Assembly: GCA_905331475.1 (NCBI GenBank)
Contig: CAJNYU010002202.1
Span: 1 to 64,000 of the forward strand
Source: Rotaria socialis
Taxonomy: Eukaryota > Rotifera > Eurotatoria > Philodinida > Philodinidae
Direction of reading: 5' to 3'
DNA length: 64,000 bases
Below are positions 1-11,002 of this stretch, piece by piece. The first letter of the stretch is position 1, and every line of letters begins with the position of its first letter. A program made the translations under genes and the position numbers. Under the pieces are notes generated by a model. That model saw only the letters and a program-made list of their open reading frames with translations. It did not search any database and was not told the DNA's origin.

Positions 1-1470
1 ATTTTGTCTATTCATAAATATTCAGTGTAAGTATCGTAATGTTCGTCATGAAAAACAGTATAGTGACTAAACTTATTCTAATATTTTCCTTTTTTATTTG
101 CACAAATATTGGCATAATCATAATTAATAATGTTCTTCTGCATTAGAAGCATTATAATATAATTTAACCTACCCTATACATAGTGTGAAAGAGATGTAGC
201 ACATGGGCATGGACGCAAATGTGATCGGTCATGTTTTTTTCAATATTAAATAATGCCAATCTCAGCATGCGTTTTTTGCTTGTCTTTTTACAGCATCATC
301 GTTGCAACTGACATGACCCAAACACAAATGTAAATACCTGCAATTACTATCTAATGAACTACTGACGTAAAATTCTTGTTATAAATTGAATTTATTTATG
401 AGTCTGCGTTATTTTTTTAAATGAATTTGTATCAATAACCGGTGGTTTTCGATTGGTTTGTGCGACATGGATGGTTGTGGGTGGATTTTTCTCTACGTTC
501 ATTTTAAAACACATCCATACCCTAGTAGTCCGAACTGATTTGCACATTTGCTAGAATGGTTCGAAAATAGCAAAACAAATTCAATCGAAGAAAAATACAT
601 TTGAGCTGCATCTTGCTAATGAGTTAGCTTTTTTCAATTTTCAGATGCCATATTCATAGCTCATTTAATAATTAATTGACATTCATAATACACTATAAAT
701 CAATATCTATAAATTTGTCCAAGATTCATAACGAAATATTCGTAATGATTTTGTTTTGGTCAACACTGTTTAACATGGATGATTCATCTAAGTTACGTTC
801 ATACATCTACAGTCTCTAAAATAATGGTTGAATTTTACTGGATACTTTTAGTTATCATTTGTCTATAATTTAAAGATAATCGATACGCATCGTGATCAAT
901 GGTATTCAATGTGAAATGTGGATTTTTACATTGTCATCGATCAGGATAATAAAAATAATCTCAAAACATTGATATCGAATAGAGATGAAATTTCGAATCA
1001 TTTTCGTCGCGCTCATAGTCAGTGTGCGTGGGTGTGAGTGAGAACTGATCCCAGGAAGACGCACATCACATCCGTTTTTCAATTACATGAGGAAAAAGCA
1101 AACAGTCTTCACTTGAAAGAATATGATATATATTCTTCAAAAGTACCATTATTTTATTATGAAGCGATTTCTCACGAAGTTCTGCATAAAAAAAGTCATG
1201 AATAGGGGAAAAGTGGAGATGATTCAATATTTGTCTTATGCATCTCTGCCTGTTTACAGACAAGAGGATGACGCTGTTTTCTATGGTATTGTCATTTGAA
1301 TCTTGCACAACCAAGGTGAAAATAAAGATAACATCATTGTCTACCTATCTTGTTTTAAACATTAAAAAAGAAAACTGATAAGAGTGCACCTATATAAAGA
1401 CAGTAAAAAGCATAATAAACGCCGCCTATACCTAGTTTCATTTCAATCGATAAAAAGATCGAAAGCCGCC
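1..1470. other. Intergenic, AT-rich
   Basis: No supported gene. The open frames on either strand are short and have no protein-like composition. The stretch holds two copies of a GTGTGG-rich hairpin family (about 469-521, and a single-arm copy near 1022-1072). The last part, about 1380-1470, is presumably the promoter and 5' UTR of the following gene; no clear TATA box was identified. Confidence 0.5.
469..521. repeat. Telomere-like hairpin, copy 1
   Basis: A GGTTGTGGGTGGAT arm is followed about 25 nt later by an imperfect complement, ACACATCCATACC. The spacer (TTTCTCTAC...TTTAAAAC) is nearly identical to that of the copy at 3178-3226, so the two are members of one dispersed repeat. No target duplication was found. 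Confidence 0.55.
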
Positions 1471-2772
1471 ATGCCGTCTCTAACGTCTCTCGCCATTGTA
1501 TCAATCTTCATGATTTTCATCTGTTCTCTATCGAGTGTTTCATCTGATTGTAGCAGTTGTTGTAACTATAACACTGGCTGTAGTACAGCTTATAAAGGCG
1601 GTCCAGGTTCGTTGTAAATATTATTTTCTGAAAATTTTATTTGTTTTTGTTGAGAGATGATAACGCAAAATCATTTTTCAATTCGAGTCTAACTAACAAT
1701 GACTCAAATCCAAAGAAAAAACGTTACTAGTGACTGGACTTGATTCGACGTTTTTTTCACGATTCAAGTTGACCTATGATCTGAAACAGTTAACGACTAC
1801 ATACTCTATGGACCCCTAATTTTTATTTATGGGAACACAAAGTCTAATAGAATTGGGTCTCTTTAGAATTAATTTTTACTATAATTCATTACTCTATGGT
1901 ATATAAGCCTCTCTTATTTATTGACGGAGGCATCGTGGGATTTCTAAAATAATGCATTACCGAGTATAAAGTCATGAGTAGTTCTAAAGACTTTCAAGAT
2001 TTCGATTTCAGTTTGAAATCAACTATATGTGTTTTAAACATAAACTGAAATCAAATAAACGTAATTGTACGTCTAATCGGATGAAATAGGATAAGGTCTT
2101 CGTCTCAGGAAGCCTTATTTTCTACAAAAAAACCTATTCGCTGGGGTACTTTTCTCTTGAGAAAAATATACAAACTTACCATACATTATCAAGATACTGA
2201 CTTTTTACAGATCTTTTAGTAAAACTAACAAACATAGACTCAAGCAAATGGCACGAAACCAAAGAGATTTTAAAACTAAAAAACTGGGATAAGACGATTT
2301 CCTTGACTTCATCTTATGGGACAACTTTTCTATCGTTCCGTCCCAGCTCATAAAAAGCTATAGTCTCTATTCAAGTTTTTCTACACTTATCTTTCTCTCT
2401 CTCTCTCTCTCTCTCTCTAGCTCAATGTTGTGGCTCAGGCTTTTTTAAATTTTGTTGCCCGAGTAAGTATTGTTTTCAATATATTTTCATCTTATCATTG
2501 GAAAATCTTTTTTTTTTCTAGCCAGATCAACTTGTGGTTCCTACCCTTATTGCAAAAGTTATTATTATTGGGGAAATTTGACACTCGCTGGACTAATCAG
2601 CGTCATTGTCGGTAGTATTTTTGGATGTATCTTTTTAATTACATTATGTCATCATTTGTGCAAAAGACAACGCCGACCAACAGGAGCATCTGCAATTGTT
2701 TTACCACAAACATTTCAGAATACTGGTATCCACCAAGCACCGCCACCTTATTCATCTTCAACTAAAGCATAA
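1471..2772 (+). CDS. Small Cys-rich single-pass membrane protein (CYYR1/Shisa-like)
   Basis: Three exons: 1471-1606, 2421-2462 and 2522-2772. Phases fit exactly (G|CT, then A|CC) with GT-AG borders, giving about 142 residues. The intron 1 acceptor follows a long (CT)n tract at 2393-2419. Residues 1-25 form a signal peptide (hydrophobic IVSIFMIFICSL core). A short Cys-rich ectodomain follows, with CSSCC, CCGSG, FCCP and YPYCKSYYYW motifs. Next come a membrane segment (about 80-103), a basic KRQRR stop-transfer sequence, and a Pro-rich tail with a PPPY motif that could bind WW domains. This layout is that of the CYYR1/Shisa-like group of type I membrane adaptors. Family membership is inferred from the layout, not from strong sequence identity. 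Nothing is broken; exon 2 is only 42 nt and easy to miss. Confidence 0.8.
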
Positions 2773-2882
2773 ACTTAAAAGTTGTTTCAAAGTTTTCTTT
2801 TTATTGATGCACTATCTCCTGTGAACTATGTTTTCTTTGTAATCATACACTATCAAAGACTGCTAATGATGCTTTTCCTATC

Positions 2883-2971
2883 CCCTAGACTGAAGTGATA
2901 GCGTCCAGAAACCGTAATTCACCTGTGTCTGCCCGTCCGCATTTCTTCTGCTCAACACTACCAGTCTAGGG
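2883..2971. mobile_element. Short TIR element, CCCTAGACTG ends
   Basis: An 89-bp segment bounded by CCCTAGACTG and its exact complement CAGTCTAGGG. The inner part (ACCTGTGTCTGCCCGTC) recurs in a partial copy at 18785-18850. This is a MITE-like element with no coding capacity. Confidence 0.5.
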
Positions 2972-3177
2972 CCCAATGAATCGACTTTCGATGCTGATGA
3001 ACGATATTTGCTTTGATATACGAAGTGGATCAAAAGCAAGAAAAAAAACAATTCTTTTCCATTTACCAGTCTGAACTGATAGTTCAATCTCATATTTCGA
3101 CCACATATACAACGTAGGTGAAAATTCTCAAAGGATACGAGTTTATCTATCTCTAACCGAAATCAGTAATATCTTGA

Positions 3178-3226
3178 GGGGTGTGGATGGATTTTCTCTA
3201 CCTTTCAGTTTAAAACACAACCACAG
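3178..3226. repeat. Telomere-like hairpin, copy 2
   Basis: GGGGTGTGGATGG, then a TTTTCTCTACCTTTC...TTTAAAAC spacer, then ACAACCACAGC. It is homologous to the copy at 469-521, with substitutions in both arms. Confidence 0.55.
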
Positions 3227-6138
3227 CATTTGACTTCGCATACTTTGATTGATACTACTTATGAATGTTACATGAATATTTTCTATTGATTTTGTTTTCA
3301 GTTAGCTTTCGGAAAGTTTTCATCGCCGTAGGAAGTACATGAGATAATTATTTTGTTCTTTCTCTTACTCCCCACTGCTATGATTGTTACTGATTGTAAC
3401 GAAATATTTTGTGGGTTATTATTCTTTGGTTCGGGGTGAATTGATAAATCAAAATATAACGTTACGGTTTTTGCTGATATTTATTTTAATAACAATATGA
3501 GCACACGCAGATAATAACAATTGATAAATAATTACAATACACACAATAATAATAAATGGAGAACGATTATCGTTTCACGATTCTAAGTTATAACTTCTAT
3601 TTAATATTTCTAACTCAGTGACTCTCTTCCTTAAATTATCTATATCACTCCTTCTCAATGCTGCTCCAGAATTATCTCTCCTTTCTCTCCTTTACGTACC
3701 GTCCTATATCACTATATCCCCGTTCTTTTATACTCTCGCTCGTTTCTCTTTCTCTACTTTCTTCTATATTTCTATTCATTACTATAAAAGGAAATTATGA
3801 ACTAAATAAAGAATAACTTAGGCCATTTCGATTATTTCATTGATTGACATAAACTCCTGATCCTATCTTTATCATACTTGACCTGATGACGTACTGATAA
3901 TATCAAGCGGATATTCTTTCTTGTTATGACCTCACCTTGCACTAATGCTTTTATGAACGTCGTAATATCTAATCGTTCTTATCGACTATTCTAATTATCC
4001 GTATAAAGAATACGAAGAAACTCCATAATGGGGAAACGTAGATATCTGAATCAAGAGGGGTGTATCATTCATAAAAAGGTACACATGATTTTCGGAATAT
4101 CTGGGAATATAGATTATTGGCACACTGATACATCATTATATTTTTCTTCTTTTTTGCCTAATTGGTGATGTTTAATTTCATCGTTTCTATACGTATAAAT
4201 TCTATAAAATCAACAAGCTGATGGTATTTGTCCATTTTCAGACCGCTTGAGATTCATTAATCAATTGGTCAAAAAAGTTTTTAAAACTCATCCAATTGCA
4301 AAATTTATTCAGAGAACTTAGAATACCATCCTTTTCTGTGAAGACGAGATGATATTGTTAACGCATTAAAAAGAGCTCCCTCTTAGGGTTTGAAAAAAGC
4401 TGGTAATATTCCTTATTTATGATGGTGAGCCAAAACGATTTGTTCGGGACTTTGGGTGTGAGTGTGGATATCCCTGTCTTGTTCTACAACGACATGCACA
4501 CCATAACTTACGATACGATAGTATCACCTACCATGTGAAGATTCTCCTTGCTGAAATGAAATATCAACACCATGATAGATCCAGCACACCCACACCCACA
4601 CCCACAAATAAAATTGATAAATAAAAACGTTTTTTCACTAGGTTGTTACTTGAAAAGTTCTCTTTCTTTTCATATAGTCTGAAAGCCGCTAGCTCTACAT
4701 AAAAATACACAAGTGCCTAAATGACGTTTGTTTTTGCGATGTATCTTTCATAAGTCACCTATAGTATGAGATGGAAACTTAGGGACTACTGCATTGTAAA
4801 ACAAATTGTCCAAATCGGCTGAAGAGAAAAGACTTTATTCAAAAACTATGGCTAAAATTCAATCGTACCAAAAAGTTGCAATTCACTCATATATATATAT
4901 ATATATATATAGTTCATCGGTATATAACATTACGCATCAGATAACTGAATTCAATAGTTCAAAGTTCCATATTGACTAATTTTTGTCTTCATTAAAATTA
5001 ATCTCGTGTTTATAACATCTGATACCAGTCAATGATAAATAAAATATCCGTTAAAAGATACATATTCTGAAATAAGAGACTGAGTCATAATTTCCATAAT
5101 GATTTTTCATTAAGTAAAAAACAATTCCACGGAAAAATCCAATTCATTAAACTTTTCCCCCTGATGCAAATATCGAATTCATCTAAAATACGATTGTTAT
5201 ACTGTAATGAGTTCCAACTTGAAGACTCGATTCAAATGAGAATTGATAATAGTTTCTCTATGAACAATATAGAGCGACATATAAGATAGGTCAATAAATT
5301 AAAATCAACATGGTGTTTATAATAGGTTGGTGAGATCGTTAAAGTTAATTCTCACCTATCATTAATAACCTTGATTTATTTTATATTCGAAATTCACATC
5401 AGAGCAGATGGAACAACGAACAATGAAACGTTCAAAATTCTATAGCCTATTTAAGCTCGGTTTTTATAGAAAATAGAATTTATTTCAAATTTACCATGCA
5501 TTTCCTTTTCATGTGAAAATCTCCAGTTTCTTTACCCAAATAGTGATGGTTTTTTCGGCGCTTCAAACCGTCCTCTCTTTCCACTGTTTCTAGGCATTCT
5601 TAAAACACTCGTCAATAAGAAAAATGTTTAACTTTTGCTACACGATATCTCATTGAAAATATGTCACAATTACTAAGACATAGTTTCGAAAAACCTTCAT
5701 CTAGGTCTATGAATTCTGGTCTGGAAATATTTTTTGATTTGCTTGAAAATTCTAGTTAAGTGATTTAGGAAACAATCTACTTGTAGAAATATTAAGAAAA
5801 TTCATTGTTATTTTTTTTTGAGAGATCTCTTGTAAACTTTTCTAACTTTCCTCTTCCTATAGAAACTTGCAAAAAACGTAGTTAAATCTGAAAATTTGAA
5901 TACATCTTCCTCCTGCAGTAAAAATTGCAAAGAATTCTAGTCATTTCCTTCTCGAAAACAAAATTTTAGTAAAACCTCTGAAGAACCCCATAACGGAGGT
6001 TTCTGATTCCATATTGACATGAGAAGTACTTTAAAAAGTACACAGATGAAAGATTTGTTAAGTTCTCTTCATAGGGACATATCTAACACTACACAGAGAG
6101 ATAATGAAGATCTCTTATCATTTTTTTATTTTCTTCTA
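3227..6138. other. Long intergenic stretch
   Basis: No gene was recognised. It contains a GGGTGTGAGTGTGG arm at 4454-4467, the interstitial telomere-like tract at 4585-4606 and an (AT)n microsatellite at about 4889-4911. The rest is AT-rich sequence with frequent stops in all frames. Confidence 0.5.
4585..4606 (-). repeat. Interstitial (TGTGGG)n tract
   Basis: Three and two-thirds perfect CACACC units, which read as (TGTGGG)n on the minus strand. This is the repeat known for bdelloid rotifer telomeres. It lies about 130 bp from a diverged GGGTGTGAGTGTGG arm, so it may belong to the telomere-like hairpin family rather than be a healed chromosome end. Confidence 0.65.
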
Positions 6139-6321
6139 GTTACCCCCAATATTCCAGCAAATGCCAAATGGGCACAGAATGGTGACTGTTGCTGGAGGCA
6201 GCAGATTCGTCAGTGCAACCAATCAACTCAACCAGCCGTAGGGTCTTTTCATTGATGATGATCAAACGATGATCATTGTTGACTGGGGAAACGACTGTAT
6301 CATCCAATGGAAGAACGGTGA

Positions 6322-6620
6322 TGTTAGCTCTCGTTTTGGGGATTATGTAGCAATGGTAGAACTAATATTTAGTCTGCCAAAAATAGAGAGCTAAACATGT
6401 TTCAATAATAGGTTTTGTCGTCGTATCATATATAGAATATATTAAGTATCGAGTATTCGATACGATAGAACATCAACAACTGCGCAATAGCGAACGAAAA
6501 TCAATCACGAGGATTAGGCATAGTCGAAAATATTACGTAACAAATCAAAATAGAGATCATAACAACAGATAACACGAATAAACGTTTAGCGTCAGTGAGT
6601 GCCATCTACTGACGCTAACA
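6322..6620. mobile_element. Solo LTR inserted in the NHL pseudogene
   Basis: A 299-bp insert begins TGTTAGC and ends GCTAACA. It is flanked by a 5-bp direct repeat, GGTGA, at 6317-6321 and 6621-6625. TG...CA ends with a 5-bp duplication are the hallmark of an LTR left after recombination. Removing the insert and one GGTGA rejoins the NHL frame (KNGD + TNGQVVAG). Near its right end are complementary 11-mers, TTAGCGTCAGT and ACTGACGCTAA (about 6587-6619). The ends resemble those of the LTR element at 25341-27224 (TGTTAG...CTAACA) but the interior differs. Confidence 0.75.
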
Positions 6621-7202
6621 GGTGATACTAATGGACAAGTCGTCGCGGGGGACCAGCGTGCAGGAAATAAAATGAATCAGTTTTAGGGTGTAACGGGTGT
6701 ATTAATCTACAAAGAGACGAATAGTCTCGTTATTTGTGATGCAACCAATCAACGAGTTGTAAGATGGTCTCGTCGTAGTGGTACAACACAGGGAGAAATT
6801 TTCATTGACAACATCTATTATTATGAATTGGCCATGGATGATCAGAGACATTTTTATATCTCTGACGGCTTTTGCGGTAGAGTAAAGCGATATAGAATGG
6901 GATACAAGAATGGGACTCTCGTTGTTGGTGGCAACGGCGACGGTTCTCTTCGCAATCAACTTATATCTTTGTTGAGCGAAACCAGACTGTATACGTATCA
7001 GACAGAGACAATCATCGTGTAATGAAATGGACTAAAGGCTCAAAAGAAGGTACTGTGGTCGCTGGAGGACAAGGCAACGGGGATGCTCTGACACAATTAT
7101 CGAGTCCTGCAGGACTGTTCGTTGATACATTAAGTACCGTTTATGTAATAGACACGATGAATTATCGAGTGATGCGTTGGCCTCAAGGAGCTGAACAGGG
7201 CA

Positions 7203-7277
7203 GTGTGGTTGTGGGTGCGGCTGTCAATGCTGAGAATAGAATCCTTCAAACCCCACAACCGCAACCACATACACCCT
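7203..7277. repeat. Telomere-like hairpin, copy at the NHL 3' end
   Basis: A GTGTGGTTGTGGGTGCGG arm and an ACCCCACAACCGCAACCACA arm lie about 40 nt apart. The left arm overlaps NHL codons (EQGSVVVG), so the element may have inserted at a natural GTGTGG target or extended it. Confidence 0.5.
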
Positions 7278-7279
7278 AA

Positions 7280-7853
7280 CAATTTCACTGTAAAGTGCGC
7301 ATAATTTTGAATCAAACCAGAGATATTTCGCGTCTTCTACAACCTACCCTCTTTAAATATTCCAAGCATCAAAAGAAAAAACAATATGTCTGATTCATTT
7401 TTCGAGAAATTTCTCTGTTTTTTCAAAATTTCGTAATGTTTGTACAAGAGACGGCTGTTAAGAAAGTAGCAACTTCTCATTCCATTGACTCTTGAACATG
7501 TTATGCTTGATAAGACTCATTTTAATAAATCATCTATATGAAAATTGTAATTTCTCTTATCTGTTGATTGTTAATACATAATGTATATGTTTGTCTTCTC
7601 TTCATTAACACTGAGGTACAACAGCCATATTTTGACTATCAAGGTCGATATGGATACGTGGCTCAATATGAATTTCTCATGAAACATGGCTTTAAAATCT
7701 GATAAACAATGCGATTCTTGTTTATTTTTAATTAAAAATGAACACAATTTCTTTAAAAAATCAAGCTTAAATTTCGACTATTCTTCAATTTCATATCAAT
7801 TAAATACTATTTGTATTATAGAAGTAATCCGTTTGTTCAATTAAAATAATAAT
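7280..7853. other. Intergenic
   Basis: AT-rich with no gene seen. It contains the 3' side of the convergent dehydrogenase gene. Confidence 0.5.
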
Positions 7854-8795
7854 TCATAAAAGTTGATTGCATTGTAATGTTCGTTTTTCTTGACTACTTT
7901 GTAAACCAAGTTCAATAATACGGATAACATTATAACCATCTTCAGGTCGAATTTCTAATTCTTTTCCATGAACAATAGCAGCATATAATTGTTCATAAAA
8001 CAGTCCATAATTACCAGTTAATGTTTCAAATTTTTCTTTTATGATTATGCCATCATTGGTTTCTGTATGAAGAAATCCATAATCTTCAATTGGTTCTTTA
8101 CCCCAAGAGTTTTCTGTCAGTTTTTCATCGACAGTTGGTGGCATAGTACCCGTCTGAAGTACACTTGCTTGAACATCCTCACCATATTTTATGAATGAAC
8201 CTTTTAAACCGTGTAAAACATATCGTGGTCCCATTTCTCGAATCAGCATACTTCTTTTAAGAGTAACACGTAAACGACCATAATCAAGCCGAACATCAAA
8301 ATAATCATCGACATGAGCCCCGGATCGTTGTATTCGAATGTCAGCTGTAATTGTTTGCGGATGTCCAAATAAACTTAATGTTTGATCAATTAGATGTGAA
8401 CCTAAATCATAAAAAGCGCCAGCACCCGGTTCACTTCGTTCGCGCCATGCATTACTATCGTTTAATTCTGGTCGATAACGATCAAAGTGTATTACACACT
8501 CGTGTATTTCATCACCTAATAATTTTCTATTAATTATTTCTTTTATTGTACGATAACCTGAATCATATCGACGATTTTGATATGGACAAAGTATACGATT
8601 TTGCTTTTTAGCAAGTTCAATTAATTCCAATGCTTCCGAACTACGTATTGTCATAGGTTTTTCTATTACAACATGCTTTCTTTTTTCTAACGCTTCTTTA
8701 CTTAATGAATAATGCAAATCATTTGATGTTGCTATTATAACAAGATCAATATCAGGATCATCGAACAATTCTGTTGGATCTTTATCAAAAATCAA
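7854..8795 (-). pseudogene. Gfo/Idh/MocA-family dehydrogenase, 5'-truncated
   Basis: An uninterrupted 313-codon frame matches the Gfo/Idh/MocA NAD(P)-dependent dehydrogenases. It is closest to bacterial YdgJ / scyllo-inositol dehydrogenase (YvaA/IolW) types. Visible motifs are DIDLVIIATSNDLH, the cofactor/substrate motif HVVIEKPMT, YQNRRYDSGY, the catalytic-domain GAFYDLGSHLIDQ (catalytic His in GxxxDxGxH), and a C-terminal NVIRIIELGLQSSQ. The first roughly 45-50 residues, including the GxGxxG nucleotide-binding turn, are absent. An in-frame TGA lies just upstream of the TTG where the frame opens, and no convincing acceptor or upstream exon was seen. It is intronless and bacterial in type, so an ancient horizontal acquisition is plausible. 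As read it is a 5'-truncated pseudogene, unless a missing exon supplies the Rossmann N-terminus. Confidence 0.8.
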
Positions 8796-10241
8796 AAATC
8801 AATTATGTTGATACAACATGCAATAAAATAACAGGCCGCTTATCATCCATCATTTCAATCGTTTCTGTGCTGTGTTGGCCTTGTTCTGTAGAGCATAGTC
8901 GCATTATGCACTTGACTACTTGTCAGCCCTCTTAGTATAGATATTAGTGGTTCTGTTTCATAGTAGTTGTGAGAAATTAAGGTTTGAATCCTCAAATCTT
9001 TCACAATTACAACTGAAGTATCACTGTGCGTTTTCGAGCTCTCATGGTGACCCTAAAGTGAAGCAAGGAACGAAAAATCTGTTCGAGTTTTCCAGTGCCA
9101 GTAGCACATAAAAAATAGATACTTTACCTGAATTTTAGTATTAAGACATGAGGTAACACATCATTACTTTTTTAACATCCATATAAATGTTTTCTCAGAG
9201 TACTGCTTCATATGACTATAGCATAAATGGTGGGACCGGTTCGGTCGTTTCACTTACGAAGTGGAGAACCGAAAATAAGTGAAAAACAAATCTCTCATCG
9301 TCCAGTCTCAATAGACGACTGATTTTCAAACAAGATATCGATAGTAGTGCATTCGTCATTTCAATTACTTCAAGGACAAAAACGTATCTGCATGCTTATT
9401 GTTTTTCAGTGAGGTCACCGTTCAAATAAAACAACATGAACGATTTTTAATAGTGACTTTTAATAGAAGCTCTTGCTATAAAATGAATATAAAGATCACT
9501 CTATTCAATCTTCGTATTGCATCGCGTATTGAATTGTTCTTTATGATGCCTTCATTTAGAATTCTAAATCAGAGATCCTAATAGATTATAATCTTCAGAA
9601 AAGGATTATGTTTCACTGGCTAGCAATAGATAGGTACATGAAAGGTCTCATTAAGAGGAGAGGGGTACCCCTCAGAATTTATATCAACGACTTTCCGTTG
9701 GAGCTCCAACAGAAAGGAAAAAATGTTTCGAAAAACCTTTACCAAGCTTTCTAGTCAGAGAAAGTAAGATAGAACAAAACCGATGCACAAGGAAATGCTG
9801 TGTAACATAACTGTGCTAGATTTTTTAAGTTAATGAATTTTTTTTCAAAAAAATACATAATAATTTGTTTTGAATTTTAAATCGAAAAAGTTACAGATTA
9901 TACGTAACTGAACAATCTCTATAACAAATAAAAAGTCAGAGAGGCAAATATGGCCTTCCTCCCTATAGTAAGGATATTTTTACTATGCACAATCAAAGTT
10001 AATATTGTACATTTTTATATTGTTCAAATTGAATATACTAAGAGAAGATTAAAAAATAATCTGATGCATCCTTTCATCCTCTACGAGCATTTTTTAGATT
10101 TCAAAAGGGATTTTAGTTTAACTTCAACTTCAATAGTTTATAAAGTTCATTTTACGCTGATCCCTTCTTTTCAATCCTCGAAGCACTCGCAAAAATCCTC
10201 AATAGTATAAGAAAAACATGTTTATGATGGCTTGATAGATA
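8796..10241. other. Intergenic
   Basis: No gene recognised. A weak tRNA-like patch is listed separately. A GGGGTACCCC palindrome sits near 9662. Confidence 0.5.
8928..9000 (+). other. tRNA-like remnant
   Basis: CTTAGTATAG resembles an A box, and GGTTTGAATCC about 55 nt downstream resembles the B box GGTTCGAATCC with one change. No acceptor stem can be drawn with confidence. Possibly a SINE head or a decayed tRNA. Confidence 0.25.
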
Positions 10242-10510
10242 CCCAGGTGAAAGAAAACGGCCCGTAAACGGCCTGAAACGGCATAAAAACGACGTAAAAC
10301 GTTAAAAAACGGCGCCGTTTTCCGTCAGCTCGGAAAACGAAGAGAATAGTGTTAAAAGCGATGGCCGTCTTCTAGCAAAAAAAACGGCCCGTAAAACGAG
10401 CTGACGGATTACGGCGAAATAGGGTGAAAATTTATGCCGTTTTATGTCGTTTTATAGTCGTTTCAAGCCGTTTCCGATGGCCTTTCAGACGGCAGGATGA
10501 TCCTCCTGGG
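10242..10510. mobile_element. MITE with CCCAGG ends and ACGGC-word interior
   Basis: 269 bp bounded by CCCAGG...CCTGGG with TA on both flanks (a GATACCCAGG/CCTGGGTATC inverted match). The interior is built from variants of ACGGCC, CGTTTT and AAAACGGC on both strands, so it can fold on itself. No coding capacity. Same end type as 16868-17153, 34684-34829 and 45424-45547. Confidence 0.65.
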
Positions 10511-10515
10511 TATCT

Positions 10516-11002
10516 TCACCAGTTTTGAGAAATGCCACGTTTTAGTGCTTCAAAATAGAAATCGTCATTTTCAGCTTGCAACTGGGTGAATCTGACATAA
10601 TCATCTATTTCAAGTTTCTTCTCTTTGTTACCTGACAATTGATGCCGTTGTTTGTCCATAATCGACCAATCTCGCTCCAAACTCATTTTCGAACAGCTCC
10701 TTGAGATGATGAACACTGAACGTTTTTCTACGCTCAACTACTCGTCTAGCCTGTTGATCTTGATCGTGACCTAAATTGTTTGCAAGCTCATCGTCAAGTG
10801 CCACACTGAGTCGATGCACCAAATTGGTCCGTGATGGCTGTCTATCATCGTTATCGAGTTCATTATTGTCAGCTTTACGAGAGTCACTATTACTTGTTTC
10901 AGGCTTCGTAGTCCCCTGGCGATTAGAATCATGATGCGCCATTTCTCTCTTCTTCATCAATGTGAATGTTAAAAGTGAGCGGAACATGAGAATGGAGAGC
11001 AT
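10516..11002 (-). CDS. Hypothetical exon, probably truncated
   Basis: Two overlapping frames have protein-like, hydrophilic composition. One runs from about 10957 (MKKREMAHHDSN) through LVHRLSVALDDELANN, RRVVERRKTFSVHHLKELFE and VDYGQTTASIV to a stop at 10628. The other continues to 10516 with KEKKLEIDDYVRFTQLQ and FYFEALKRG. A CAG|GTAACA donor-like site lies at about 10632, so the first frame may splice onward. Otherwise a frameshift joins the two. A CCCAGG MITE starts only 5 bp past the second frame's stop and may have cut the gene. No known domain was recognised. Confidence 0.3.

Larger units (their letters stand above)
6140..7279 (+). pseudogene. NHL-repeat beta-propeller pseudogene
   Basis: Follows a good splice acceptor (TTTATTTTCTTCTAG at 6139). 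About five NHL blades can be read: VTVAGG, GLFIDDD, IIVDWGNDCIIQWKNGD, VVAG, SLVICDATNQRVVRW, FYISDGFCGRVKRY, VYVSDRDNHRVMKW, TVVAGGQGNGDALTQLSSP, VYVIDTMNYRVMRWPQGA. NHL propellers are protein- or RNA-binding scaffolds, and bdelloids carry very many of them. The copy is dead as read: frameshifts near 6180 and 6965, in-frame TAG codons after NQLNQP (about 6240) and after KMNQF (about 6686), and a solo LTR at 6322-6620. The 3' end runs into a GTGTGG hairpin repeat at about 7203. The exon carrying the start and signal peptide was not found. Confidence 0.8.

Noticed and set aside
6702-6959. An 85-codon minus-strand frame
   Set aside because: Shadow of the NHL repeats on the plus strand.
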